From contig NZ_ATTH01000001.1 in NCBI RefSeq assembly GCF_000419585.1, positions 394,005 through 458,004 on the forward strand: DNA of 64,000 nucleotides, in the 5' to 3' direction. Source of the DNA: Salisaeta longa DSM 21114. GTDB taxonomy: Bacteria > Bacteroidota > Rhodothermia > Rhodothermales > Salinibacteraceae. The position numbers and the translations under genes were made by a program. The notes under the pieces are model-generated. The model searched no databases. It saw only the letters and a program-made list of their open reading frames with translations, and had not been told where the DNA came from. Of this stretch, positions 26,661 through 34,651 are shown one piece after another (position 1 is the stretch's first letter; each line of letters begins with the position of its first letter).

Positions 26661-26790
26661 AATGCGCCATTGTGAATCCGTCCTGAGCGCTTCAAAGATG
26701 GCTTCTGCTGCCGGGACATGTCGTCGTCATTTTGCAAATCACCACTTAACGGCGTCAGCACGCATAAGCAAGATTGATACAACGGCCCTG
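26661..26790 (+). repeat. Interspersed repeat, element B copy 1
   Basis: Matches 27178-27309 in direct orientation. Shared blocks include GTGAAYCCG, CTGAGCGCTTYAAAG, TCATTTTGCAAATCAC and TCAGCACG, spaced alike, ending in a GCCCTGG word. Divergence between the copies is substantial. There is no coding signal. Confidence 0.7.
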
Positions 26791-26802
26791 GACATCTTGG
26801 AA

Positions 26803-26870
26803 GGGGGCTTCAAGTCATGCCGCAGGTGAGGCCGAAGGCCATCCCGCAGGGCAATCTCCGCAATGGGGCG
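26803..26870 (+). repeat. Partial copy of element A
   Basis: A short copy of the central block of element A: GGGGGCTTCAAGTCATGCCG, then CAGGTGAGGCCGAAGGCCAT, then GGGCAATCTCCGCAATGGGG. It compares with 27061-27131, where CTTTAGGTCGTGCCGTAGG replaces the first part. It lies immediately before the full copy at 26897. Confidence 0.6.
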
Positions 26871-26896
26871 TTTCTGCCCGTACATGGAGATCGCCG

Positions 26897-27148
26897 CGTC
26901 ATTCACGTGCGTTCATTCCTCGCGGTGACAAGTAGAGGGCTGCTGTTTTAGCGCGTTGGGCGTGCAGATGCCCAATTCTGTCCGAACAGCCACCTGAACC
27001 ACCAACGCTTCGTTTTCTCAATTTCCCTCTGTTGTCATTGCGAGCGACCAACGGGAGCGTGGGGGCCTTTAGGTCGTGCCGTAGGTGAGGCCGAAGGTCA
27101 TCGTGAAAAGGCAATCCCCACAAGGGAGCAAAAACCTGCCGCACAATG
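26897..27148 (+). repeat. Interspersed intergenic repeat, element A copy 2
   Basis: Block-by-block match to 6755-7060 in the opposite orientation. It begins CGTCATTCACGTGCGTTCAT, contains GCGTTGGGCGTGCAG and GTCATTGCGAGCGA, and ends GAGCAAAAACCTGCCGCACA. The two copies lie about 20 kb apart. With element B on either side, this fills the 26428-27315 gap, which holds no gene I can support. Confidence 0.75.
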
Positions 27149-27177
27149 CAATCAGCAGGATATGCGGGAAAAGCAAC

Positions 27178-27309
27178 GGCATGAGGAATCGTGAACCCGC
27201 GCTGAGCGCTTTAAAGCCAGCTCACACTTCCGGGGCACATCATGGTCATTTTGCAAATCACTTTTGATCGGCCTCAGCACGAACCTAAAATTGATGCGAT
27301 TGCCCTGGC
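27178..27309 (+). repeat. Interspersed repeat, element B copy 2
   Basis: Direct repeat of 26661-26790 (see there). The two B copies flank the element-A block, giving the order B, A fragment, A, B. It ends a few bases before the stop of the SufR-like regulator gene. Confidence 0.7.
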
Positions 27310-27315
27310 TTCCCC

Positions 27316-28008
27316 TCACGGCGCCTGTTCGTCTGCTGTGGGCACCGGAGGTTCGTCGGTCGAAGGACTGGGTACGGGAAGCGCGTATGAGCAGGAAGCC
27401 GCACCATCGGGCATGTAGCGCGTCCGCTCCACATCGGTGTCGAAAAGCGCCTCATAGAACGCAGCCTCTAGGCGGCACGGTAGGTGGGTGCGCTTCACGG
27501 TCTCGGGAAACGGGCAGTTGCACTCGCGGATGGTAAGTTGGCCCCCGTCGTGTTCAACCTTCGGCATAAAGCCCTCCGCCTCAAGAATGCGCAGAAGCAC
27601 GCGCAGCCGCGCCTCAAGGTCGTCGGAAGCTTCGGCGTCGAGTTGCTGCTGCACGCGCTGGGTGCGCTCGGCCCAGTAGTGTTCAAAAAACGAAGCGACA
27701 AGGTCCTCGGCTGCGTGATCCTCCAGAAACGTAATCAGTTCGCCCAGCAGCTCGCCATCGCGGGACGGAAAGAGGATTTGCGCCCGCGGGGTCATCTTGT
27801 AATACAAACGCGGCCGCCCGCGCCCTTCCGACCGCGTAAAGCGCTCCACAAGGTCTTTTTCTTCCAGCCGCAGCAAGTGCTCGCGCACGGTGGTGCGCGC
27901 CATGTCCAGTGCCTGCATGGCGTCATCGAGCGATAGGCTGCCGCGTCGTTTAATAAGCTGGAGCAGCCGGCGGCGCGTGTCGGATCCTACAAGGTCGAGG
28001 GCACGCAT
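27316..28008 (-). CDS. SufR-like iron-sulfur transcriptional regulator
   Basis: This protein has 230 residues from the ATG at 28008; a TTG at 28083 would add an unlikely extension. The N-terminal winged helix-turn-helix (ALDLVGSDTRRRLLQLIKRRG, TTVREHLLRLEEKDLVER) is of the ArsR/DeoR type. The C-terminal part has the Cys pattern of SufR-family Fe-S sensors: RECNCPFPETV, then THLPCRLEAAFYEALFD, then GAASCSYALP. Such proteins hold an Fe-S cluster and change DNA binding when it is lost or damaged by NO or oxygen. It points away from nirK across a 328-bp region holding palindromic AT-rich sites, so control of nirK/nos and perhaps of the haemoglobin-ric genes is inferred. Confidence 0.82.
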   Translation of the reverse strand: MRALDLVGSDTRRRLLQLIKRRGSLSLDDAMQALDMARTTVREHLLRLEEKDLVERFTRSEGRGRPRLYYKMTPRAQILFPSRDGELLGELITFLEDHAAEDLVASFFEHYWAERTQRVQQQLDAEASDDLEARLRVLLRILEAEGFMPKVEHDGGQLTIRECNCPFPETVKRTHLPCRLEAAFYEALFDTDVERTRYMPDGAASCSYALPVPSPSTDEPPVPTADEQAP

Positions 28009-28230
28009 GAAAGAATACTCGTCTGTGGAGGAGCGGGCGACGGGGGCGCTAGCGGATGCAAGTACGCGCAAGATTGGACGCAAGATAACGTACGGAGAAT
28101 CGCGCGCGCCGGTTCAATGCCGGCATGAACCCCCTTCCATGAAGAGAAGATCAACACCAGACGAAGGAGGTGCCAACGAATCACCGAGATTGTGTGAGTC
28201 CGCCATTTGGCCCGAACTTTCTTAGCGTTC

Positions 28231-28275
28231 GTATTTAGTAGCTACCAGTATTTAATACAACGTACTATTAAATAC
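28231..28275. promoter_or_regulatory. Iterated operator-like palindromes upstream of nirK
   Basis: In the regulator-nirK gap, GTATTTAAT (28248-28256) and ATTAAATAC (28267-28275) form a perfect 9-bp inverted repeat with a 10-bp spacer. A third copy, GTATTTAGTA, stands at 28231-28240. Each arm is also a near-palindrome (GTATT-T-AATAC). The repeat is 62 bp from the nirK ATG, in the expected promoter range. The remainder of 28009-28336 shows no gene. Confidence 0.6.
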
Positions 28276-28336
28276 AGAAAGACGGGCACGGGCTGACGTC
28301 TTTCCACTGATTTTGCCAACTAACCCGCTCGGTACG

Positions 28337-29434
28337 ATGCTACAGACCAACCGCAGGACCGCATCCGATCGTTCAAATGTTTCGCGCCGCTCGTTCATGA
28401 AGGGCCTGGGCACCGCGGCTGCCGCCGGAGGCTTCATGGCCTCGGGGCTGGAGGCCTTTGGTGCCGACTACGCCATGGAGCGGCCCGATATTCCGCTTGG
28501 GCCGGTTGGCCGCAAGGTCAACCGCGTGGCAGCCGACCCGACCGACATTCCGCCGCCCATCCGCCGGCACACCTCCAAGACGCACGACATTACCCTCACT
28601 TCAGAAGAGGTGGTGGCTGAGATTGAGCCCGGCGTCACGTTCAACTTCATGACGTTTGGCGGTCAGGTGCCGGGTCCTATGATTCGGGTGCGACAGGGCG
28701 ATACCGTCAACCTAACCCTGACTAACGACGCCTCCAACCGCATGCCGCACAACGTGGACTTCCACGCGGTGTACGGGCCGGGCGGCGGCGCCGAGGCCAC
28801 GCTTGTAGCGCCGGGGCAGTCGCGCTCGTTTAGCTTTCAGGCCATGTACCCCGGCGCCTTCATCTACCACTGTGCGGTGCCCAACCTGGATTATCACATC
28901 GCCAGCGGCATGTTTGGGATGATCGTGGTAGAACCGCCCGAGGGCTTACCCCCGGTCGACCACGAGTTTTACATCGGGCAGCACGAGGTGTACACGAACA
29001 AAAAGACGGGCGAAGCAGGGCATCACGCGTTCGACTTTGACGCTATGATGGACGAAAAGCCGTCCTATGTGCTTCTAAACGGCGCAAAATACGGCTTAAC
29101 ACCCGATCGGTTGGGCGCGATGGAGGCCAACGTGGGCGAGACGGCGCGCGTGTTTATGGTAACCGGCGGCCCAAACCTCACCAGCAGCTTCCACCCCATT
29201 GGCAACGTGTGGACCGACGTGTGGCGCGAAGGCGCCATTCAAAGTGCACCGGAGAAGAACGTGCAAACCACGCCGGTGGCGCCCGGAAGCTGCGGCATCT
29301 TCCACATGAAGTTTCCCGTGCCGGGGCCCGTCTTTTTGGTCGACCACGCGCTGTCGCGCGTTGCGCGGAAAGGCGCAAAGGCCACCATCAACGTGACCGG
29401 CCCCGAGCAGCCCGACATCTTTGCGGCGCGCTAG
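28337..29434 (+). CDS. nirK: Copper-containing nitrite reductase, Tat-exported (AniA-like class)
   Basis: This protein has 365 residues from the ATG at 28337; a TTG 24 bp upstream is less likely. A twin-arginine signal SRRSFMKGLG is at the N-terminus. Two cupredoxin domains follow. Type 1 and type 2 copper ligands are seen in MPHNVDFHAVYG, YHCAVPNLDYHIASGM and LVDHALSR. The catalytic Asp is in NVDFHA and the catalytic His in SSFHPIGN, the arrangement of the AniA-like NirK class. It reduces nitrite to nitric oxide in the periplasm. First gene of the denitrification operon, downstream of the operator-like palindromes. Confidence 0.96.
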   Translation: MLQTNRRTASDRSNVSRRSFMKGLGTAAAAGGFMASGLEAFGADYAMERPDIPLGPVGRKVNRVAADPTDIPPPIRRHTSKTHDITLTSEEVVAEIEPGVTFNFMTFGGQVPGPMIRVRQGDTVNLTLTNDASNRMPHNVDFHAVYGPGGGAEATLVAPGQSRSFSFQAMYPGAFIYHCAVPNLDYHIASGMFGMIVVEPPEGLPPVDHEFYIGQHEVYTNKKTGEAGHHAFDFDAMMDEKPSYVLLNGAKYGLTPDRLGAMEANVGETARVFMVTGGPNLTSSFHPIGNVWTDVWREGAIQSAPEKNVQTTPVAPGSCGIFHMKFPVPGPVFLVDHALSRVARKGAKATINVTGPEQPDIFAAR

Positions 29435-29445
29435 GCGCCCGGTCC

Positions 29446-29495
29446 GCGCGGAGGGGGCTTGCAAGCACGCAGGGGCCTTCCGCGCTCCTTTTAGT
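29446..29495 (+). terminator. Hairpin after nirK, possible attenuator
   Basis: GCGCGGAGG (29446-29454) can pair with CCTTCCGCGC (29476-29485) with one bulge, followed by TCCTTTTAG. It stands between the nirK stop and the first cupredoxin gene, so it may reduce read-through into the rest of the cluster. Confidence 0.4.
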
Positions 29496-29516
29496 CCTTC
29501 CTTGATGAGGTTCGTT

Positions 29517-29975
29517 ATGACGACTCGTGTATTTGCCTCCCTCCTTTTGTTGCTCTTGGCCCTCGGGGTCGTAGGCCCAACCACCGGCCTGGCCACCGAT
29601 GCGCCCCCGCGCACCATCACCATTGAGCCCCAGGGCAACCAGCTGGCGTTTGCCACCAAAGCGTTCACCGTACAAGCCGGCGAGACGGTGCGGCTGGTAT
29701 TCAAGAACACGGCCACCAGTCCGGCCATGCAGCACAACGTGGTGCTCCTGAACACGATGGACGACGCCGCAGCCACCCGCGTGGGGCAGGCCGCGCTCTC
29801 GGCAGCAGACTTCGTGCCCGACGACCCGGCAGTGATGGCCGCTACGCCGGTGGCCAAGCCCGGCGAAACGGTGTCCGTCACGTTCACGGCCCCCGAAGCG
29901 CCCGGCAAGTACCGGTTCCTGTGCACGTTCCCGGGCCACTATGTGTCGATGCAAGGCACCATGACAGTCAAGTAG
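29517..29975 (+). CDS. Periplasmic cupredoxin (azurin/plastocyanin-like)
   Basis: This protein has 152 residues. The ATG at 29517 has GATGAGG six bases before it as ribosome binding site, preferred over an ATG at 29505. A signal peptide (about 1-27) precedes one blue-copper domain. Ligands are in MQHNVVLLN (His) and CTFPGHYVSMQGTM (Cys, His, Met). It is a soluble one-electron carrier by fold. It is a paralogue of the next gene, 140 bp downstream, and the pair lies between nirK and nosZ, so it probably feeds electrons to one or both reductases. Confidence 0.9.
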   Translation: MTTRVFASLLLLLLALGVVGPTTGLATDAPPRTITIEPQGNQLAFATKAFTVQAGETVRLVFKNTATSPAMQHNVVLLNTMDDAAATRVGQAALSAADFVPDDPAVMAATPVAKPGETVSVTFTAPEAPGKYRFLCTFPGHYVSMQGTMTVK

Positions 29976-30116
29976 GGGAATGCCCCGCGAGGGATGCTTC
30001 AAAGCTTCTTTAGAATAAATCTAATGACGTGATTGCAGCCTGCAGGCAGGCAAGACACGCTCCGTTGTACGACCGCTAAGTACCGCTGTATACTTTTTAC
30101 CAACCCAACCCATCCC

Positions 30117-30653
30117 ATGCAAACGTTTTTCTCGCTTCGCCGCTTGTCTTTGCTGGCGCTTTCGGTGCTGTTTCTTACCGCCTGCGGCGGTTCTAGCGGC
30201 GACGCCTCATCCGCTTCTGCAGAGCAGCAGGCCACCGCTTCGACGTCGCAAGCCACACCGGCCGGCGTTGACAAGCTGGTGACCATCGAGCCGAAAGGCA
30301 ACCAGATGAAGTACAAGCAAACGGAGTTTACGGTAGCGCCCGGGGCCAAGGTGAAGCTCGTGTTTGACAACACCGCAACCAGCCCGTCCATGCAGCACAA
30401 CGTGGTGGTGCTTACCAAAGGCCCCACGGATGAGCACTTTCAGGAGGTGGGTACCACCGGGATGCAGGCCGGCATGAGCAACGACTACGTCCCCGACCTG
30501 CCGCTTGTGTTGGCTGCCACCCCAATTGCCAAGCCCGGCGAAACCGTTTCGGTAACCTTCACGGCGCCGTCAGAGACGGGCGACTACGGCTACGTGTGCA
30601 CCTTCCCCGGCCACTGGGCCACCATGCAAGGCGTTATGCACGTCCGCTCGTAG
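30117..30653 (+). CDS. Lipoprotein cupredoxin (azurin-like)
   Basis: This protein has 178 residues from the ATG at 30117. The lipobox is LTAC, followed by a Ser/Ala/Thr linker that would hold the domain away from the membrane. The blue-copper domain has MQHNVVVLTK and CTFPGHWATMQGVM. It shares TIEPKGNQMKYKQTEF-type spacing with its soluble paralogue upstream and the phrase AKPGETVSVTFTAP exactly. As a membrane-tethered electron carrier next to nosZ it could replace the c-type cytochromes that usually serve clade II nitrous-oxide reductases; none is in the window. Confidence 0.9.
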   Translation: MQTFFSLRRLSLLALSVLFLTACGGSSGDASSASAEQQATASTSQATPAGVDKLVTIEPKGNQMKYKQTEFTVAPGAKVKLVFDNTATSPSMQHNVVVLTKGPTDEHFQEVGTTGMQAGMSNDYVPDLPLVLAATPIAKPGETVSVTFTAPSETGDYGYVCTFPGHWATMQGVMHVRS

Positions 30654-30695
30654 GACGGCGCGCCGCGTTTACTTTACCCATACCCCTTCAATCCC

Positions 30696-32564
30696 ATGCG
30701 TTCTCGAATATCGCAGTCCCTTTCGTTTGTGCTTCTTCTCGCGTTCGGCCTTGGTCTGGCCGGGTGCGGCACGGAATCGTCCTCTACAGGTGCAGACGGC
30801 GGGGCACCGGCCTCGTACGTGCCGCCCGGCGAGAAAGACAACTACTACCTGTTCTACTCCGGCGGCCACTCGGGCAACGTGTGGGTGGCGGGCCTCCCCT
30901 CGCTCCGCATGATCCAAAAGATTCCGGTGTTTACGCCGGCGCCGGGGATGGGCTACGGCTACACGAAGGAGACGAAAGAAATGATGGGCGAGTACACCTG
31001 GGGCGATGTGCACCACCCGGGCCTCTCCAAAACCAACGGGCGGTACGACGGCCGCTGGCTCTTCGTGAACGATAACGCCAACAACCGGATTGCCCGCATC
31101 AGCCTGCGCGACTTCAAAACGAAGCAAATCCTGGGCCCCATCCCCAACTCGATGGGCAACCACGGATCGTCGTTCGTAACGCCGAACACCACGTACGTCC
31201 TCGTCGCAACGCGCTTTTCGGTGCCACTGCCCAAGGGGACGTATGCGCCCGTGGAGACGTACGAGGAAAACTTTAACGGCATCGTCAGCGGCGTCAAGGT
31301 CGACTCCACCACGGGCGAGATGTCCGTCGGCTGGCAGATCAAAACGCCGCCCTTTAACTGGGACCTTGGCTCTACCGGAAAGGGCCCGAGCCATGGCTGG
31401 GCGTTCTGGACGTCCTACAACACCGAGATGGCGCACGACTCGCTGGAGATCAACGCGAGCCAGCGCGATCGGGACTACGCGGCCTTCGTGAACTGGAAGC
31501 GCGCCGCCGAGATTGTGGCGAACGGCAACGCCGGAACCCGCAACGGCGTGCCCTTCATCGACCCGGCGGAGCACGAGGGCGTGATGTACTACGTGCCGGT
31601 TAGCAAGTCGCCGCACGGCATCGACGCGTCGCCCTCGGGCCGTTGGATCGTGGCCTCCGGAAAACTACAGCCAACAGCCACCGTGTTTGACTTCAAGCAG
31701 GTGCTTACGGCCATCGAAAACAAGGACTTTCAGGGCGAATTCCGCGGCGTACCTGTCATCAATTACGAGAGCATCGTGGAGGGCGAAGTCCCGGTGGGGC
31801 AAGGTCCGCTGCACACGCAGTTCGATGGCGAAGGCAACGCCTACACGTCGCTGTACATCGAGTCGTCGGTGGCCAAGTGGAAGCTCCCGCCGTGGGACGA
31901 AGCCACCGCGCAGGACATGAGCAAAGCCGTGGTCGACAAGATCAGCGTGCACTACAACGTGGGCCACATCGTCATTGGCGGCAGCGACACCAAAGACCCG
32001 TATGGGGAGTGGCTCGTGGCCATGAACAAGCTGTCGAAGGGACGCCACATCAGCGTGGGCCCATCGCAGCCCGAAACGAGCCAGCTCATCGACATCTCGG
32101 GGAAAGAGATGAAGATGGTGGCCGAGGCCTACACGCCGCCCGAGCCGCACTTTGCGCAGGTGGTGCACAAAGACGTCATCAACCCGGTTGAGGTCTACGA
32201 GCAGGAAAATAACACGCACCCCGAGGCCGTGTGGGAGCAGCAAAACACCGGCGTTAAGCGCACCGGCCCCAACGAGGTGACGGCGCATGTCATCGCCAAA
32301 CGCAGCCAATACTATCCGGACGAGATTGAGGCGCAGGTGGGCGACACGGTGATCATTCACCTGACGAACATCGAGCAGGTATCGGACATGATCCACGGCT
32401 TTGGCATTGCCGAACACAACGTCAATGCGATTGTGGATCCGGGCGAGACCAAAACCATGGAGTTTACGGTGCAGAAGGCGGGCGTCTTCCCGTTCTATTG
32501 CACGAACTTCTGCTCGGCGCTCCACCAGGAGATGCAGGGCTACCTGGCCGTGCGCCCGCAATAA
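30696..32564 (+). CDS. nosZ: Nitrous-oxide reductase, clade II (Sec-type lipoprotein)
   Basis: This protein has 622 residues. The signal ends in a lipobox-like GLAGC rather than a Tat motif, so it is exported unfolded and lipid-anchored, as in clade II enzymes. The seven-bladed propeller holds the CuZ histidines, for example WGDVHHPG, SMGNHGSS and SKSPHGIDASPSG. The C-terminal cupredoxin domain has the CuA site with CTNFCSALHQEM at 602-613 and an upstream His in DMIHGFGI. It reduces N2O to N2 in the periplasm. It follows the lipoprotein cupredoxin after 42 bp, and a strong hairpin follows the stop. Confidence 0.97.
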   Translation: MRSRISQSLSFVLLLAFGLGLAGCGTESSSTGADGGAPASYVPPGEKDNYYLFYSGGHSGNVWVAGLPSLRMIQKIPVFTPAPGMGYGYTKETKEMMGEYTWGDVHHPGLSKTNGRYDGRWLFVNDNANNRIARISLRDFKTKQILGPIPNSMGNHGSSFVTPNTTYVLVATRFSVPLPKGTYAPVETYEENFNGIVSGVKVDSTTGEMSVGWQIKTPPFNWDLGSTGKGPSHGWAFWTSYNTEMAHDSLEINASQRDRDYAAFVNWKRAAEIVANGNAGTRNGVPFIDPAEHEGVMYYVPVSKSPHGIDASPSGRWIVASGKLQPTATVFDFKQVLTAIENKDFQGEFRGVPVINYESIVEGEVPVGQGPLHTQFDGEGNAYTSLYIESSVAKWKLPPWDEATAQDMSKAVVDKISVHYNVGHIVIGGSDTKDPYGEWLVAMNKLSKGRHISVGPSQPETSQLIDISGKEMKMVAEAYTPPEPHFAQVVHKDVINPVEVYEQENNTHPEAVWEQQNTGVKRTGPNEVTAHVIAKRSQYYPDEIEAQVGDTVIIHLTNIEQVSDMIHGFGIAEHNVNAIVDPGETKTMEFTVQKAGVFPFYCTNFCSALHQEMQGYLAVRPQ

Positions 32565-32586
32565 CCGACTAGACTACGTCGCTGCC

Positions 32587-32618
32587 AGCACCAGGGCGTC
32601 ACCAAACGCCCTGGTGCT
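32587..32618 (+). terminator. Perfect 13-bp hairpin between nosZ and the downstream nos genes
   Basis: AGCACCAGGGCGT and ACGCCCTGGTGCT pair perfectly around CACCAA. No U-run follows, so it may act as an mRNA-stabilising or processing end for nosZ, or as a partial terminator that lowers expression of the maturation genes. Confidence 0.65.
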
Positions 32619-32657
32619 TGGTTGTCGCTGTGCTTACCTCCTGATGACGTGTGTGCT

Positions 32658-33284
32658 ATGCGCCTTTTCCCGCAGTCTCTTCCCGACGTTCTCGATCGCC
32701 GCGTAACCGGCACGGGGCGCCTCCTCCTGATGGCGGGGGCGCTTCTCATCGCGGGCGCTATCGTGCTTCCGCTCTGGCAGATTCACCTCGTGGCCCCGCA
32801 GTACCAAGAGGGCCTCGACATGTACATCTACAGCCACAAGCTGGTGGGCGGCAACGAGGGGCAAGACATCACCGAGATCAACGGCCTGAACCACTACATT
32901 GGGATGCAGGCCATCCAGGAATCTGACTTTACCGAGATGCAGTGGATTCCGTTTGCGCTGGGGGTGTTTGTCTTGCTGGCCCTACGGGCGGCGGTATTTG
33001 CCAAAGTGAGCGCCGTGGTGGATTTGACTGTGCTGTTTGTGTACTTTGGCGCATTTTCCATGTACCGGTTCTACTACCGGCTGTACACGTATTCGCACAC
33101 CCTCGATCCGAGGGCACCAGTCGACATTGACCCGTTTATGCCGGCGCTCATCGGCAAAAACCAGATTGCCAACTTCACGCAGTACAGCTTTCCGCGCGAG
33201 GGCTCGGCGTTGCTGTTGCTGGCGATTGTTTGCTTTGTAGGCGCCATGTGGCTGTCGCGGCCCGCGCATACATCCGAGGCTTAA
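32658..33284 (+). CDS. Nos-cluster integral membrane protein (NosB-like)
   Basis: This protein has 208 residues from the ATG at 32658. About four membrane helices are predicted: LLLMAGALLIAGAIVLPLW, then FALGVFVLLALRAAVFAKV, then VVDLTVLFVYFGAFSMY, and LLLLAIVCFVGAMWL near the end. Loops contain HLVAPQYQEGLDMYIYSHKLVGG and several histidines and tyrosines. Proteins of this type follow nosZ in clade II clusters and are called NosB in some; their role is unsettled, perhaps electron transfer or assembly. Only the position and layout support the name here. Confidence 0.75.
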   Translation: MRLFPQSLPDVLDRRVTGTGRLLLMAGALLIAGAIVLPLWQIHLVAPQYQEGLDMYIYSHKLVGGNEGQDITEINGLNHYIGMQAIQESDFTEMQWIPFALGVFVLLALRAAVFAKVSAVVDLTVLFVYFGAFSMYRFYYRLYTYSHTLDPRAPVDIDPFMPALIGKNQIANFTQYSFPREGSALLLLAIVCFVGAMWLSRPAHTSEA

Positions 33285-33298
33285 GCCCCCTTCGCACG

Positions 33299-34651
33299 AT
33301 GGTCACACGACTACGCTTTCAGAGGCTTTGGCAGGCGGCGCGCTGCGTTGTTCTGGGGCTGGCGGTCGCCGGTCTGGCCGCGCCGGCCGCGGGGCAGACG
33401 CTAGCGCAACGCCTGGCCGCTGCTGCGCCCGGCGATACGGTGGTGGTGCGCGGCGGCATCCATCCCGGGCCGTTTTCGATTGACACGCCGCTCGTTCTCA
33501 TCGGGCGGGGCCGGCCGGTGCTCAGCGGCAACGGAGCGACGCACGTCGTCACGATCAACGCGCCGCATGTGACGGTGCAAGGGTTTGTCATTCGCCGGTC
33601 GGGGAAGCAACTCAACCAAGATCATGCCGGCGTCATGGTTCGCGCGCCGCGCGCTACCGTGCGCGACAACGTGCTGCGCGATGTGCTGCACGGCATCTAC
33701 GTGAAGGGCGTCGGGCATGCGTACATCCAAAACAACCGCATTACCGGCCAAAAAACGCGCGCGCTGGCGCAGCGGGGCAACGGCATCCACCTGTGGAAGT
33801 CGACCCACAACCGCATCGCCGGCAACCGGATTCGGCATACCCGCGACGGCATCTACTTCTCGTTTGCCGACCGCTCGCAGGTGCTGCGCAACACCGTGCA
33901 TCACGTGCGCTACGGCCTGCACTACATGTACTCCGACCACAACACGTTTGCGCACAACGTTTTTTATGGCAACGTGTCGGGGTCGGCATTGATGTACTCA
34001 TCGGAGGTGACGGCGCGCCACAACACCTTCCGTAACAACCGGTCGCAGGGCGGCTACGGACTCCTCGTGCAGTCGCTGGAGGCGTCCACGTTTACCGACA
34101 ATCGCCTGATCGGCAACACGTTTGGGGTATATCTGGAAAACACGAGCAACAGCCGCTTTGAAGGGAACGTAGTGGCGCGCAACTACACGGGCGTGCGGCT
34201 TACGGGCAGCTCGATGGGCAATCGTTTCAGCGGAAATGTGGTGGAGGGCAACCTGCACACCGCGGCGCTCGCGGGCACCCAGGGGGCCAACACGTGGCAC
34301 ATTGGCGGCCGTGGCAACTACTGGGGCCCTACGGGATTGCTGGACCTCACCGGCGACGGCGTGAGCGAGTGGCCGCACCGCACCGTCGATCTGATGGCGG
34401 TGGCCCGGGCCGATTTTCCGCTCGTTGGCGTGCTGGCCGGGAGTCCGGGCCTTGCGCTTGCGGAGCGCGTCGTTCAGCGTGTGCCGCTGGCGTCGGTGCC
34501 CACAATCGTCGATCCGCACCCGCTGATGTACGCGCCGGGCGCCCAGGCGGGCGGCGGCTGGCCGGGCTGGGCCGTGGGCCTGCTGGGCGCTGGGGTGCTG
34601 GTTGGGTGGGGCGGCTACCGATGGATTCTTTCGCTACGCAACGGGGCATGA
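33299..34651 (+). CDS. nosD: NosD, copper-site maturation beta-helix protein
   Basis: This protein has 450 residues from the ATG at 33299, 14 bp after the preceding stop. A signal peptide (about 1-33) precedes a right-handed beta-helix with carbohydrate-binding/CASH-type repeats such as HNRIAGNRIRHTRDGIYF, VLRNTVHHVRYGLHYMYSDHN and RFEGNVVARNYTGVRL. A hydrophobic C-terminal segment (WAVGLLGAGVLVGWGGYRWI) anchors it. NosD works with the NosFY transporter to assemble the CuZ centre of NosZ. Its TGA overlaps the NosF start as ATGA. Confidence 0.94.
   Translation: MVTRLRFQRLWQAARCVVLGLAVAGLAAPAAGQTLAQRLAAAAPGDTVVVRGGIHPGPFSIDTPLVLIGRGRPVLSGNGATHVVTINAPHVTVQGFVIRRSGKQLNQDHAGVMVRAPRATVRDNVLRDVLHGIYVKGVGHAYIQNNRITGQKTRALAQRGNGIHLWKSTHNRIAGNRIRHTRDGIYFSFADRSQVLRNTVHHVRYGLHYMYSDHNTFAHNVFYGNVSGSALMYSSEVTARHNTFRNNRSQGGYGLLVQSLEASTFTDNRLIGNTFGVYLENTSNSRFEGNVVARNYTGVRLTGSSMGNRFSGNVVEGNLHTAALAGTQGANTWHIGGRGNYWGPTGLLDLTGDGVSEWPHRTVDLMAVARADFPLVGVLAGSPGLALAERVVQRVPLASVPTIVDPHPLMYAPGAQAGGGWPGWAVGLLGAGVLVGWGGYRWILSLRNGA

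Noticed and set aside
26095-26829. Plus-strand open frame of 244 codons opposite the haemoglobin gene and across element B
   Set aside because: Half is antisense to the globin gene and half lies in repeat DNA.
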